A DNA stretch of 20,429 bases, from positions 1 to 20,429 of the forward strand of contig CAAECW010000024.1 in NCBI GenBank assembly GCA_900754445.1, read 5' to 3'. Positions 1 through 7,390 of the stretch are shown here, piece by piece. Position 1 is the first letter of the stretch; each line of letters opens with the position of its first letter. Source of the DNA: an uncultured Collinsella sp. GTDB lineage: Bacteria > Actinomycetota > Coriobacteriia > Coriobacteriales > Coriobacteriaceae. The notes under the pieces are model-generated. The model saw nothing but the letters and a program-made list of their open reading frames with translations. It was not told the DNA's origin and did not search any database. The translations under genes were made by a program, and so were the position numbers.

Positions 1-2
1 AT

Positions 3-59
3 GCGCTCGGTGGCCGCACGCCGGCCGAGTTTCGCGCCGCGCTGGGAAGGGCCGCGTAA
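3..59 (+). pseudogene. C-terminal tail of an IS3-family transposase (orfB/integrase), cut by the window edge
   Basis: Frame 3 reads ALGGRTPAEFRAALGRAA and then stops at 57-59. The (A)LGxRTPAEF(R) pattern is the usual last stretch of IS3-family DDE integrases, just after the catalytic core. Only about 18 residues are inside the window, so neither intactness nor the exact IS group can be judged. The GGGGACA-containing sequence just downstream (96-168) would fit an IS end or a related repeat. Confidence is moderate because the match is short. Confidence 0.5.
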
Positions 60-95
60 CGGTCCAAGAAATCGTCCGCAGTCCCTTGTGCTCAT

Positions 96-168
96 TGGGG
101 ACAGACTTAAATGAGTAGTCCCGGCAGTTGGGGACAGTCCCCATGTGTCGGCAGTTTGGGACGGTCCA
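96..168. repeat. GGGGACA-rich repeat: palindrome plus two imperfect direct repeats
   Basis: The perfect palindrome GGGGACAGTCCCC lies at 130-142. Two imperfect copies of a CGGCAGTTnGGGAC block begin at 122 and 149, a 27-bp period. A third GGGGACA occurs at 98-104. The block follows the transposase tail directly, so it may include the right terminal inverted repeat of that element or a separate dispersed repeat. No gene is visible from here to 447; that stretch holds this repeat, a weak hairpin at 195-214 followed by a short T-run, and an AT-rich leader. Confidence 0.5.
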
Positions 169-265
169 TTGATGCCTGATGCCCCTAGAGGGGAAGAGCA
201 AGACAGCCTGCTCTGCCTTTTTGGGCTTTGGTGTTCCGCTTCTTTATCCTTTACAAGGATCCTCG

Positions 266-307
266 CATGCGCATTATCGCGCATAGCATTGCGTGTTAAT
301 GCGTATG
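266..307. promoter_or_regulatory. Inverted repeat, candidate operator upstream of the oxidoreductase-deoR operon
   Basis: CATGCGCATTA (266-276) and TAATGCGTATG (297-307) are inverted repeats matching at 10 of 11 positions, with a 20-bp spacer, in the AT-rich leader before the operon. An operator for the DeoR-type protein encoded downstream is the simplest reading. I could not pick a convincing -35/-10 pair here, so the promoter itself is not called. Confidence 0.35.
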
Positions 308-447
308 ACCGCGTAAAAATGTGCAAAATATGGCTAAATAATGACCGATAAACAAATAAATACGCAAACACGAGCAGATACGCGCGCAATTGTGCGACTA
401 TAGGGTTGTTAGAAATGAAGGACTTCCGATGACTCAGGAGGCACATC

Positions 448-1527
448 ATGGCAGATTCCAAACAGGCTCCGCTCGACGCCGAGGCAGCCGCAAAGGCGGC
501 GTTTGCCTCGGTCCAGAATCAGCCGTTCCCAAACGACATCTTTACGGCTCCCGAGCTTCGTTGGGCAGTGATCGGGTGCGGTGTTATCGCCAACCAAATG
601 GCCCAGTCCCTCGCGCTGGCCGGCCGCAAGCTCGCGGGTGTCGCCAACCGTACGCTTTCCAAAGCCCAGGCTTTTGCCGAGCAGTATGGCGTCGAGAAGG
701 TGTACGAGACGGTCGAGGACCTCTACGCCGATCCGGACATCGACGCCGTCTATATCACCACGCCGCACAACACGCATATCACCTATCTGCGTGCTGCGCT
801 GGCCGCCGGCAAGCACGTGCTCTGCGAGAAGGCCATTACCCTCAATTCCGCCGAGCTTGACGAGGCCCGTGCCATCGCCGACGAGCACAACGTGGTTCTT
901 ATGGATGCCACCACGGTGCTCCACATGCCGCTGTATCAGGAGCTGCGCCGTCGCATGGATGCGGGCGACTTTGGCCGTATGAACCTTGCTCAGCTCAACT
1001 TTGGTAGCTATAAGGAGTACGGCGATCTGACCAATCGCTTCTACAACCGCAACCTTGCTGGCGGTGCCATGCTCGATATTGGCGTGTATGCCCTGTCCGT
1101 CATGCGTCTCTTTATGGCAAGCCAGCCCGCTGAGGTCGTTTCGCTGGGCAACACCTGCGAGACCGGTGTTGACGTTGCAGGCGGCATCGTCTGCCGTAAT
1201 GCCGAACAGCAGCTGGGCGTGGTGAGCCTCACGCTCCACTCCAAGCAGCCCAAGCGTTCGGTCATTAGCTTCGACAAGTGCTATATCGAGGTCAACGAGT
1301 ATCCGCGCGCCGACCATGCGACCATCGTGTGGACTGCGGACGGTCGCCGTGAGGAGGTCCACGCTGGCACCGAGGCTTATGCCCTGTGCTACGAGATGGC
1401 TGACCTCGAGCAGGCCGTCGCCGGCGACGATTCCAAGCGTGAGCTTCTGGATTATGCTTCTGATGTGATGGAGCTCATGACCAAGCTCCGCGCCGATTGG
1501 GGAGTCGTCTACCCCGAGGAGGAGTAA
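448..1527 (+). CDS. Gfo/Idh/MocA-family NAD(P)-dependent oxidoreductase
   Basis: This is a 359-residue cytoplasmic oxidoreductase, the usual length for the family. The N-terminal Rossmann fold has GCGVIA at residues 43-48. The cofactor-site motif, normally EKP, is EKA at 127-129. The C-terminal domain carries the GGAMLDIGVY motif at 205-214, with D210 and Y214 at the positions usually involved in catalysis. Members oxidise or reduce sugars, inositols or trans-dihydrodiols; the substrate cannot be read from sequence. An AGGAGG at 436-441 fixes the ATG at 448. The DeoR-type gene starts 3 bp after this stop, so the two are co-transcribed and probably translationally coupled, suggesting a sugar or sugar-derivative substrate sensed by that regulator. 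An N-terminal extension of about 35 residues precedes the Rossmann fold. Family assignment is secure. Confidence 0.92.
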   Translation: MADSKQAPLDAEAAAKAAFASVQNQPFPNDIFTAPELRWAVIGCGVIANQMAQSLALAGRKLAGVANRTLSKAQAFAEQYGVEKVYETVEDLYADPDIDAVYITTPHNTHITYLRAALAAGKHVLCEKAITLNSAELDEARAIADEHNVVLMDATTVLHMPLYQELRRRMDAGDFGRMNLAQLNFGSYKEYGDLTNRFYNRNLAGGAMLDIGVYALSVMRLFMASQPAEVVSLGNTCETGVDVAGGIVCRNAEQQLGVVSLTLHSKQPKRSVISFDKCYIEVNEYPRADHATIVWTADGRREEVHAGTEAYALCYEMADLEQAVAGDDSKRELLDYASDVMELMTKLRADWGVVYPEEE

Positions 1528-1530
1528 GCG

Positions 1531-2277
1531 ATGCTTGCGGAAGATAGGCTCAATGCGATCGTGTCGATGGTGCAGCAGGCCGGCTCGGTTACCGTGCCGG
1601 AACTTGCCGAGGCCCTGGGCGTGACACCGTCCACCATTCGCCGTGACTTGCAAACGCTCGACCGCGCGCACCGTATCGCCAAGGTGCACGGAGGTGCGAC
1701 GAGTCTGGAGCGCGCGCACGTGACGCGCGACTTGACGATCAGCGAACGCAGTGATCTCCATAACGATGACAAGGAGCGCATCTGTGCTCGTGCCGCGGCC
1801 CTGGTGGAGCCCGATAGCTTTGTGTATATCGATTCGGGCTCAACGACCCTCAAGCTCATCGAGCATCTTCCGCGTCTCGACGGCGTCACCTATGTGACCG
1901 ATTCCGTGCTCCATGCTCAGCACCTTGCTTTGCGCGGCATGCGTACCGTGGTGCTGGGCGGCGAGCTCAAACCCGAGACCGAGGCGCTCGTTGGCCCCGA
2001 TGCCTTGGCAACCCTGGACCGCTATAACTTCAACTGCGGCTTTTGGGGATCCAACGGCATCGCGGCCGAGCAAGGTCTCACCACACCGGATATCGAGGAA
2101 GCACAGGTCAAGCGTATCTCGATGCGCCATACCGCCAAACGCTTCGTAATCTCGGACGCCAGTAAATTTGGCATGGTGGCGCCCGTCAAGTTCGCGGACT
2201 TCCGCGACGCAACGATTATTACCGCAGGCGAGGTCCCCGCCAAGTACCGGGCAATGGACAACGTCATCACGGTCTAG
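1531..2277 (+). CDS. DeoR/GlpR-family transcriptional repressor
   Basis: 248 residues, typical DeoR/GlpR length. Residues 1-60 form the winged helix-turn-helix, with VTVPELAEALGVTPSTIRRD as the recognition region followed by the KVHGGA wing. The C-terminal part is the DeoRC sensor domain, with DSGSTTLKLIEHLP as the phosphate-binding region. Members bind a phosphorylated sugar intermediate and usually repress their own operon. The gene follows the oxidoreductase by 3 bp, and its ribosome site (GAGGAG) lies inside the end of that gene, so translational coupling is likely. The effector is unknown. The inverted repeat at 266-307 is a reasonable candidate operator. Confidence 0.93.
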   Translation: MLAEDRLNAIVSMVQQAGSVTVPELAEALGVTPSTIRRDLQTLDRAHRIAKVHGGATSLERAHVTRDLTISERSDLHNDDKERICARAAALVEPDSFVYIDSGSTTLKLIEHLPRLDGVTYVTDSVLHAQHLALRGMRTVVLGGELKPETEALVGPDALATLDRYNFNCGFWGSNGIAAEQGLTTPDIEEAQVKRISMRHTAKRFVISDASKFGMVAPVKFADFRDATIITAGEVPAKYRAMDNVITV

Positions 2278-2282
2278 CAGCA

Positions 2283-2339
2283 GGGGACGGGCTAAGGCCA
2301 AAACCACCGCGAAGGTGCCTGTCCCCATTGTGGTGGTTT
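2283..2339. repeat. Two interlocked inverted repeats between convergent genes
   Basis: GGGGACGGGC (2283-2292) pairs with GCCTGTCCCC (2317-2326) at 9 of 10 positions. AAACCACC (2301-2308) pairs perfectly with GGTGGTTT (2332-2339). The two pairs interlock, so they cannot both form as simple nested hairpins. The second arm runs into the stop codon of the minus-strand pseudouridine synthase gene. The element may end transcription for both convergent genes, but it lacks a clear T-run; a dispersed palindromic repeat is as likely. Confidence 0.5.
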
Positions 2340-2997
2340 AGGGCTCCCAGGGGCAGGGGGCTTCGATGTGGATGTGCTCACCGGTTACGGGATGCGTGAA
2401 GGACACGCTGTGGGCATGGAGCATCAGGCCGCAGGGACGCGGCGTGCCGTAGAGCTCGTCGCCTACCAGGGGATGACGCTCGCTCGCCAGATGTACACGG
2501 ATTTGGTGCTTGCGGCCGGTGAGCAGCTCGACATCGATATACGAGCGCGTGGGCAGGCCACGACGGCTCTTAAGACGCTTGAGCACCTTCACGCGCGTCT
2601 GAGACGGCTTGCCGCTGGCGCCGACGCGCATCTTGCGGCTGTCGTGACGGTCGCGGGCGATGGGCTTGTCGATGAGCTTTTCGTTCCAGTCGATCTTGCC
2701 CTCGGCGAGCGCCAGGTAGTGCTTTTCGAAAGCGTGGTCGATGACCATCTGGTCAAAGGCGGGCTGCGTCTGCTTGTCGAGCGAGAACAGCACCACGCCG
2801 GTGGTGTCGCGGTCTAGGCGGTTGAGCGGCTGCATATCGGTCGCGGCAAAGCCGTCGCCCATCGCCAGCAGCAGGTCGCTGGCGTAGTCGGTGAGTGTGC
2901 GCTCGCCGGTGCCGTCGCCGTGGACGATCATGCCGGCGGGCTTGTCGATGGCCATGAGCCAGGCGTCGCAGTAGAGGACTTGAGGTTCTTCGTTCAC
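2338..2997 (-). CDS. RluA-family RNA pseudouridine synthase
   Basis: 219 residues; isomerises uridine to pseudouridine in rRNA or tRNA. The family motif HRLDxxTSG appears as NRLDRDTTG at about residues 59-67, with D62 the catalytic aspartate. GRKHQIRVHLA and GDELYG follow towards the C-terminus, as expected. There is no N-terminal S4 domain, so it is of the short RluA/RluC-core type; the target position is unknown. The start is GTG at 2997 with an AAAGG-like ribosome site a few bases upstream. It lies 15 bp after the U32-family gene on the same strand, so both are probably co-transcribed, which suggests an RNA-modification operon. Confidence 0.9.
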   Translation of the reverse strand: MNEEPQVLYCDAWLMAIDKPAGMIVHGDGTGERTLTDYASDLLLAMGDGFAATDMQPLNRLDRDTTGVVLFSLDKQTQPAFDQMVIDHAFEKHYLALAEGKIDWNEKLIDKPIARDRHDSRKMRVGASGKPSQTRVKVLKRLKSRRGLPTRSYIDVELLTGRKHQIRVHLASERHPLVGDELYGTPRPCGLMLHAHSVSFTHPVTGEHIHIEAPCPWEP

Positions 2998-3012
2998 GTG
3001 TAAGCCTTTCGG

Positions 3013-5505
3013 TTAGCTGATTCCCACAAACATGCAGCCCGAGGTCGCCCCGCGTAGGCGGGCGGCGGGCTTGCGGCCGGCCTGCGCGGCTTCGACGGCA
3101 CGACGGACGCGGGCGACGGCACGGCCCACCTCATCTGCCTCGAGCAGCGTTCCGTCCACCATGAGACGACGCACGCCGGCATCGAGCAGCTGAGGAATCT
3201 GCGGCGTGAGGTCGATGGGGTAGGCATCGTACAGGCGAGAGCGGCCGTGGATGTCGGTGCGGACGGGCATGACCTTTCCGTCGATATTCTTGAGCGAGAG
3301 CTTGCGGGCACGCAGACGGCAGTTGACACAATCGTGGATGCAGCCGTTGGCAACCTGCAGAATGCAATGCTCGCTTGTCATGACGCGCGGGCGGCCAAAG
3401 ACGGTGATGCCCAAAGCCGCGGGCGCGGCGGCACCGAGCGAGACAATCTCGTCGAGCGTGATTTCGGGCGAGAGCCAAAACGCACCGGCTCCGCGCTCGG
3501 CAAGCGCCTCCATGCAGGGCGTGTTGTGCACCGGCAGGCAAGAGCGAATTTCGGCCGTGGCGCCGGCCTGCGCGGCTACGGCGAGCTCGGAGATATTACC
3601 GACGGCGACGGTAGCTCCGGCATTGATCCAGGGATCGACGCGCTCGTGGTCGACGGCGCGGCAGACCTCGTCGAGTACGGGTACGATGCCCTGCTCAAAC
3701 GCATCGGCGGGGGAGAGCTCGGCCGCATCGAGCGCATCGGTGGTCATGTAGATGCGCGTGGCGCCCTCGGCGCGAGCTGCCTCGGCGGCTTCGAGCGTGG
3801 TGACGGCGGCGCAGATCTGCGGCTCATCGCGGTAATGCTCGGGCATAGCGCGCGTACATTTGTCGAGCACCGGAATCTCGAGAGTTTTCGCGCGCTCCTC
3901 GTACGGCGCCAGAATGGCCTCTTCCAGCGCCTTGCAAGCGGCGGCGCGCACCTTGTGAACGGCGGAGAAGCCCATGCCGCAGCCGGCGTCGAGCGAAACG
4001 TCAAAGCTCGCTGCCTCAAAGGGCGAGGAGCCCATGCGGCCCACATGCTCAACCAGGTCTGCCGCCTCGACGGCGCGGGTCTTGGCGGCCTCGACGGTGA
4101 AGCCTGTGGCGGTGGCGGTGAGCGCGGGGCTGTCACAGCAGGTGAGTGTGACGGTAAACGGCTCGCCCAGGCGCGCCACGACGGACGCATCAACAGCTCG
4201 GCGGCGCAGCACATCGCGCTTGAGCGCGGCGCCGGCGGCGTCGATGGCACGCTGGCTGCGAATCACGCGGACGCGGCAGCCCTCGGGCATGCTGCGGGGT
4301 ACGCGACATTCGATGATGTCGCCTGCGGCGGCATCATCGGCAGCAATGGTGGTCAGGAACTGGTCAAACTCGTTATCGTGGCGAAGCTCCAGCAGGTCGC
4401 CTTTGCCCACGGGCTCAAACAGCTCAATGCGGGCGATGGCGGCGCGGCGACGGCGGTCGTCGGGCTTGAGACCGCGCACATCGCGGTTGGCCGGGCGGCT
4501 GCCCAGCACCGTGCCCACGATCTGGCCGCGGTTGTTGGAACGCTCGTAGCTCATCATTTCGTCGCCCGAGGTGCCGTCCTGATAGGCGTGCGTAAAGTCG
4601 CGGTTGAAGCAGCGCTTGAGCTGGCGCTGGCGGGCGGCTTCCTCGTCCTTGGCAACGGTGGCTCCGGATAGCATGTCGTCAATTTCGTGACGATATACAT
4701 CAACGATGGAGTACACGTAATCGGGCGCCTTCATGCGGCCCTCGAGCTTGAGCGACGCGGCGCCGGCGTCATACAGACGGCGAACAAGCTGTGAAGTGTT
4801 GGTGTCACGTGGGCATAGCGCACGCTCGCGGCCGGCGGGGGAGAGTGCGCGACCGTTCTCGTCGATCAGCTTGTAGGGCAGGCGGCAGGGCTGGGCGCAC
4901 ATGCCACGGTTGGCCGATCGTCCCGCCATGGCAAAGCTCGAAAGCAGGCACAGGCCCGAGTAGCAAAAGCAGATGGCACCATGGCTAAAGACCTCAAGGT
5001 CCACATCGGGCGCGGCATCGTGAATGGCGGCAATCTCGTCGATGGAAAGCTCGCGCGAGAGGGTCACACGGTCGGCGCCCTGCTCGCGGCACCAAAGGGT
5101 TCCGCGGTCGTCGTGGATGTTTGCTTGGGTTGAGATGTGCGTCTCGATGCCGGGCATCGTGCGCTTGACCTCAAAGAACAGGCCCCAGTCCTGGATGATG
5201 AAGGCATCGGCGCCCAGCGTGGAGCAGCGATGGATGAGTTGCAGCGCATCGCTCATCTCGGACTGCTTGATGACGATGTTGACCGTGACGTAGACGCGCG
5301 ACCCGGCTAGATGTGCGGCGCGGCAGGCTTGCTCAAAGGCCTCGTCGGTAAAGTTGGTGGCCTTGCGGCGGGCGTTGAAGCTGCCCATGCCGCAGTAGAT
5401 GGCGTCTGCCCCGGCGGCGAGTGCGGCGGCAAAGGGCTCGGGCCCTCCGGCGGGCGCCAAAAGCTCGGGTCTGCGGTTGGTGGTTCGACTGGCGGTTGCG
5501 GTCAT
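3013..5505 (-). CDS. U32-family protein, RlhA/TrhP type (probable RNA hydroxylation factor)
   Basis: 830 residues, long for the family (E. coli RlhA and TrhP are shorter). The N-terminal U32 domain begins with PELLAPAGGPEPFAAAL and contains the family signature at about residues 172-208: HGAICFCYSGLC, then RSANRGMCAQPCR, with conserved cysteines C179, C186, C203 and C207. A central DUF3656-like region follows. The C-terminal part has a further cysteine group (VANGCIHDCVNCR). U32 proteins were named peptidases, but characterised members (RlhA on 23S rRNA, TrhP on tRNA) are needed for 5-hydroxylation of RNA pyrimidines; applying that here is inference. AAAGGCAGG precedes the ATG at 5505. It is followed 15 bp later by the pseudouridine synthase gene. 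Confidence 0.88.
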   Translation of the reverse strand: MTATASRTTNRRPELLAPAGGPEPFAAALAAGADAIYCGMGSFNARRKATNFTDEAFEQACRAAHLAGSRVYVTVNIVIKQSEMSDALQLIHRCSTLGADAFIIQDWGLFFEVKRTMPGIETHISTQANIHDDRGTLWCREQGADRVTLSRELSIDEIAAIHDAAPDVDLEVFSHGAICFCYSGLCLLSSFAMAGRSANRGMCAQPCRLPYKLIDENGRALSPAGRERALCPRDTNTSQLVRRLYDAGAASLKLEGRMKAPDYVYSIVDVYRHEIDDMLSGATVAKDEEAARQRQLKRCFNRDFTHAYQDGTSGDEMMSYERSNNRGQIVGTVLGSRPANRDVRGLKPDDRRRRAAIARIELFEPVGKGDLLELRHDNEFDQFLTTIAADDAAAGDIIECRVPRSMPEGCRVRVIRSQRAIDAAGAALKRDVLRRRAVDASVVARLGEPFTVTLTCCDSPALTATATGFTVEAAKTRAVEAADLVEHVGRMGSSPFEAASFDVSLDAGCGMGFSAVHKVRAAACKALEEAILAPYEERAKTLEIPVLDKCTRAMPEHYRDEPQICAAVTTLEAAEAARAEGATRIYMTTDALDAAELSPADAFEQGIVPVLDEVCRAVDHERVDPWINAGATVAVGNISELAVAAQAGATAEIRSCLPVHNTPCMEALAERGAGAFWLSPEITLDEIVSLGAAAPAALGITVFGRPRVMTSEHCILQVANGCIHDCVNCRLRARKLSLKNIDGKVMPVRTDIHGRSRLYDAYPIDLTPQIPQLLDAGVRRLMVDGTLLEADEVGRAVARVRRAVEAAQAGRKPAARLRGATSGCMFVGIS

Positions 5506-5611
5506 ATCCTGCCTTTCAAAATGCTCAGATACTCAAAAGTATAGTGGTGCTGTTGCGGCGGGCGATGCCCGTGCTCCAAGCGGGATAAAGTCTTCAGCAG
5601 TCCTTGCAGCA

Positions 5612-5683
5612 AAAATGACCCGTTTCCCTCCGTCCCCTATGGATTACCTGATCCGATGGGGACGGAGGGAAACGGATCATTTT
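5612..5683. repeat. Near-perfect 26-bp inverted repeat (dispersed palindrome family)
   Basis: The arms at 5612-5637 and 5658-5683 match at 25 of 26 positions, with core CGTTTCCCTCCGTCCCC. The 20-bp centre can pair again (GGAT 5641-5644 with ATCC 5651-5654). The element lies between divergent genes (U32 gene minus, ridA plus), where a terminator is not expected, and has no T-run after a loop. A related single arm lies at 6342-6367. Together they look like a mobile or REP-like repeat family. Confidence 0.8.
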
Positions 5684-5765
5684 GAGCTTCACCGTCCGGT
5701 CGTGCCGTTCAGCGGCCGACAGGTGCCGTTGGGCGATAAATTATTCTCGCAACGTGATAATAATC

Positions 5766-5794
5766 TTGCATCGCGCGGAAACCTTGAGTACTAT
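5766..5794 (+). promoter_or_regulatory. Candidate vegetative promoter of ridA
   Basis: TTGCAT (5766-5771), a 17-bp spacer and TACTAT (5789-5794) give good -35 and -10 boxes. Transcription would begin near 5801, leaving a leader of about 80 bases before the ridA start. Confidence 0.55.
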
Positions 5795-5883
5795 CCCAAA
5801 TCAAGCGCGGTGTTCAGACCGAATTGTGCCTCCCGGTGCGAACGCCGCGCTCACGCTCTCTATCTGATCGTAAGGAGAAAAAC

Positions 5884-6261
5884 ATGAGCAAGACCGTCGT
5901 GTCTTCCGATAACGCACCCGCAGCCATCGGCCCGTATTCCCCCGGTATCCAGACCGGCAACATGGTGTTCCTGTCCGGCCAGCTGGGCATCGACCCCGCA
6001 ACCGGCAAGCTGCCCGAGGGCGTCGAGGCCCAGGCCAAGCAGTCCCTTGCTAACGTCGAGGCTCTGCTGACCGCTGCCGGCGCCACCTTTGCCGATGTCG
6101 TCAAGACCACGGTCTACCTGGCCGACATCGCCGACTTCGCTGCCGTGAACGAGATCTACGCCTCCAAGTTCGAGGCCCCGTTCCCCGCGCGCAGCGCTTT
6201 CCAGGTTGCCGCCCTTCCGGCCGGCGGTCTGGTTGAGATCGAGGTCGTCGCCGCTCTCTAA
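5884..6261 (+). CDS. ridA: RidA (reactive intermediate/imine deaminase)
   Basis: 125 residues, the normal RidA (YjgF/YER057c/UK114) length. RidA hydrolyses reactive enamine/imine intermediates from PLP enzymes and protects other PLP enzymes from 2-aminoacrylate. Visible hallmarks are the N-terminal AIGPYSP, SGQLGIDP, and PARSAFQV with the catalytic arginine at R103, plus VEIE near the end. The ATG at 5884 is chosen because AAGGAG lies at 5872-5877; an upstream in-frame ATG at 5824 would add a 20-residue extension not seen in the family. It is convergent with the PAS-HTH regulator and shares the terminator at 6292-6325. RidA-like genes also occur with DauR/DguR-type regulators in D-amino acid operons, a possible functional link. 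Confidence 0.95.
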   Translation: MSKTVVSSDNAPAAIGPYSPGIQTGNMVFLSGQLGIDPATGKLPEGVEAQAKQSLANVEALLTAAGATFADVVKTTVYLADIADFAAVNEIYASKFEAPFPARSAFQVAALPAGGLVEIEVVAAL

Positions 6262-6291
6262 GGCGTTGGCAACAACTAAACATGACATGCA

Positions 6292-6325
6292 AAAAGACCC
6301 TGCAGTGCGAGCTGCAGGGTCTTTT
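6292..6325. terminator. Bidirectional rho-independent terminator between ridA and the PAS-HTH regulator
   Basis: AAAAGACCCTGCAG (6292-6305) pairs perfectly over 14 bp with CTGCAGGGTCTTTT (6312-6325), with a 6-base loop. There is a T-run on the plus side and, read from the minus strand, a TTTTT at the other side, so it can end both convergent transcripts. Confidence 0.92.
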
Positions 6326-6341
6326 GTCAAGCGATGCGACA

Positions 6342-6367
6342 AAAATGATCCGTTTTCCTCCGCTCCC
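6342..6367. repeat. Single arm of the palindromic repeat found at 5612-5683
   Basis: AAAATGATCCGTTTTCCTCC at 6342-6361 followed by GCTCCC matches the arm of the upstream palindrome with a few changes. Only one arm is clear here. It lies between the terminator and the regulator stop codon. Confidence 0.6.
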
Positions 6368-6381
6368 AAGGAATCAGCGGG

Positions 6382-7038
6382 TTAGCCTTCCTTGCGGACT
6401 TTTTGCAGGTAGCGGTAGACGCTGGGCTCCGAGATGCCCAGCGCGGTGGCGGCGCAGGCCACGGCGCCCTTGAGCATGAACACCCCGTTGCCGTTGAGGT
6501 GGCGAATGACGTCCACGCGGTCGCTCTGACCAAGCGACGCTACATCCAGCCCGCGCGCGCTCAGCAGCTCGGCAATGCTGCGGTCGATAAGCTCCTGTGT
6601 GGACTCCGAAAGGCTTTCGACCTCGATAGGGGCGGGCTCCGTGCGCGTCGGCGCCGCGTCGAAGCACGCCATGAGCTGCTGCGCCATGGCGTTGATGGAG
6701 CGCACGGTCGAGAGGTCGGTGTTAACGCAGAGCATACCGACGATCTCGTTATTCTCGCGGATAAAGTACGTCGCTGACTCCAACGTCTTGCCGCCGGCAC
6801 CACGCCCCTCGTAGCCCGTAATAAACGGCAGGTCGCGATACTTGGGGTCGTGCATGATCTTGAGCGCCAGATCGGTGGCGGGACCGCCGACCTTGCGGCC
6901 GCTCACGATGCCGTTGCGAATATCGACGATGGCGTGGTCGGGATCCGAGAAATCGTGCAGCACGATTTCGCTGTTTTTGCCGAGTATCTGCTCCAGAAAA
7001 TCGACCATCGGCAAAAAGCGGCGTACGGTCTCGTTCAC
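6382..7038 (-). CDS. YheO/DauR-family PAS-HTH transcriptional regulator
   Basis: 218 residues. Residues 1-125 form the YheO-like PAS domain (FLPMVDFLEQILGKNSEIVLHDF, then the region around ESATYFIRENNEIVGMLCVN); residues 145-218 form the C-terminal helix-turn-helix of this family (TALGISEPSVYRYLQKVRKEG). Characterised relatives such as DauR control D-amino acid catabolism; the ligand here is unknown. I place the start at the GTG at 7038 because AAAGGAG lies six bases upstream; a start at 7179 would add about 47 residues without family support. It is divergent from the permease gene, so it is the likely regulator of the purine module, and convergent with ridA. Confidence 0.87.
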   Translation of the reverse strand: MNETVRRFLPMVDFLEQILGKNSEIVLHDFSDPDHAIVDIRNGIVSGRKVGGPATDLALKIMHDPKYRDLPFITGYEGRGAGGKTLESATYFIRENNEIVGMLCVNTDLSTVRSINAMAQQLMACFDAAPTRTEPAPIEVESLSESTQELIDRSIAELLSARGLDVASLGQSDRVDVIRHLNGNGVFMLKGAVACAATALGISEPSVYRYLQKVRKEG

Positions 7039-7274
7039 GGGCAACTCCTTTGGGTGAAAACGGAAATGTTCATAACAATTTTTTCTCATGGTAACACGCT
7101 GCCCACCATCTCGTATATCCGCAGGTACATTGCGTAATGCAGACGAACGGTAGGAATTTAGCGGTAAACGGTTGACCAAAAGAAAAGTTAGATGTTATTT
7201 TGACCAGACACTTTCCTGACCTGCGGAAATGCGTTATTTCAGCTGAAGAATGGTCTGATAACAAAAAATTATTA

Positions 7275-7303
7275 TTGAGAATGAGAATCATCTTTAATAC
7301 GAT
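7275..7303 (+). promoter_or_regulatory. Candidate promoter of the purine module with a Fur-box-like spacer
   Basis: TTGAGA (7275-7280), a 17-bp spacer and TACGAT (7298-7303) form a plausible promoter. The spacer holds GAGAATGAGAATCAT, close to the repeated hexamers of Fur-type boxes (GATAATGATAATCATTATC). Binding here would block the promoter. The region 7039-7390 is otherwise AT-rich without genes; it also has two TTGACCA copies near 7172 and 7202 and must contain the divergent regulator promoter. Confidence 0.45.
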
Positions 7304-7390
7304 ATGCAATGAAGGCACAACCTCAACCCCGCACTGCGTCACAATAGAGCGTTAGATGCGAAAACAACTACTTCGAGGATTGGTGGTCAA

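Noticed and set aside
195..222. Weak hairpin with T-run as a terminator for the IS transcript
   Set aside because: Only a 6-bp stem with an 8-base loop and a T-run offset from the stem; too weak to list as a terminator.
409..1761. 450-codon minus-strand open frame opposite the oxidoreductase and deoR gene
   Set aside because: Overlaps two genes with clear family motifs; no motif of its own.
3247..4671. 474-codon plus-strand open frame inside the U32 gene
   Set aside because: Shadow of the U32 gene; glycine- and alanine-rich without a domain.
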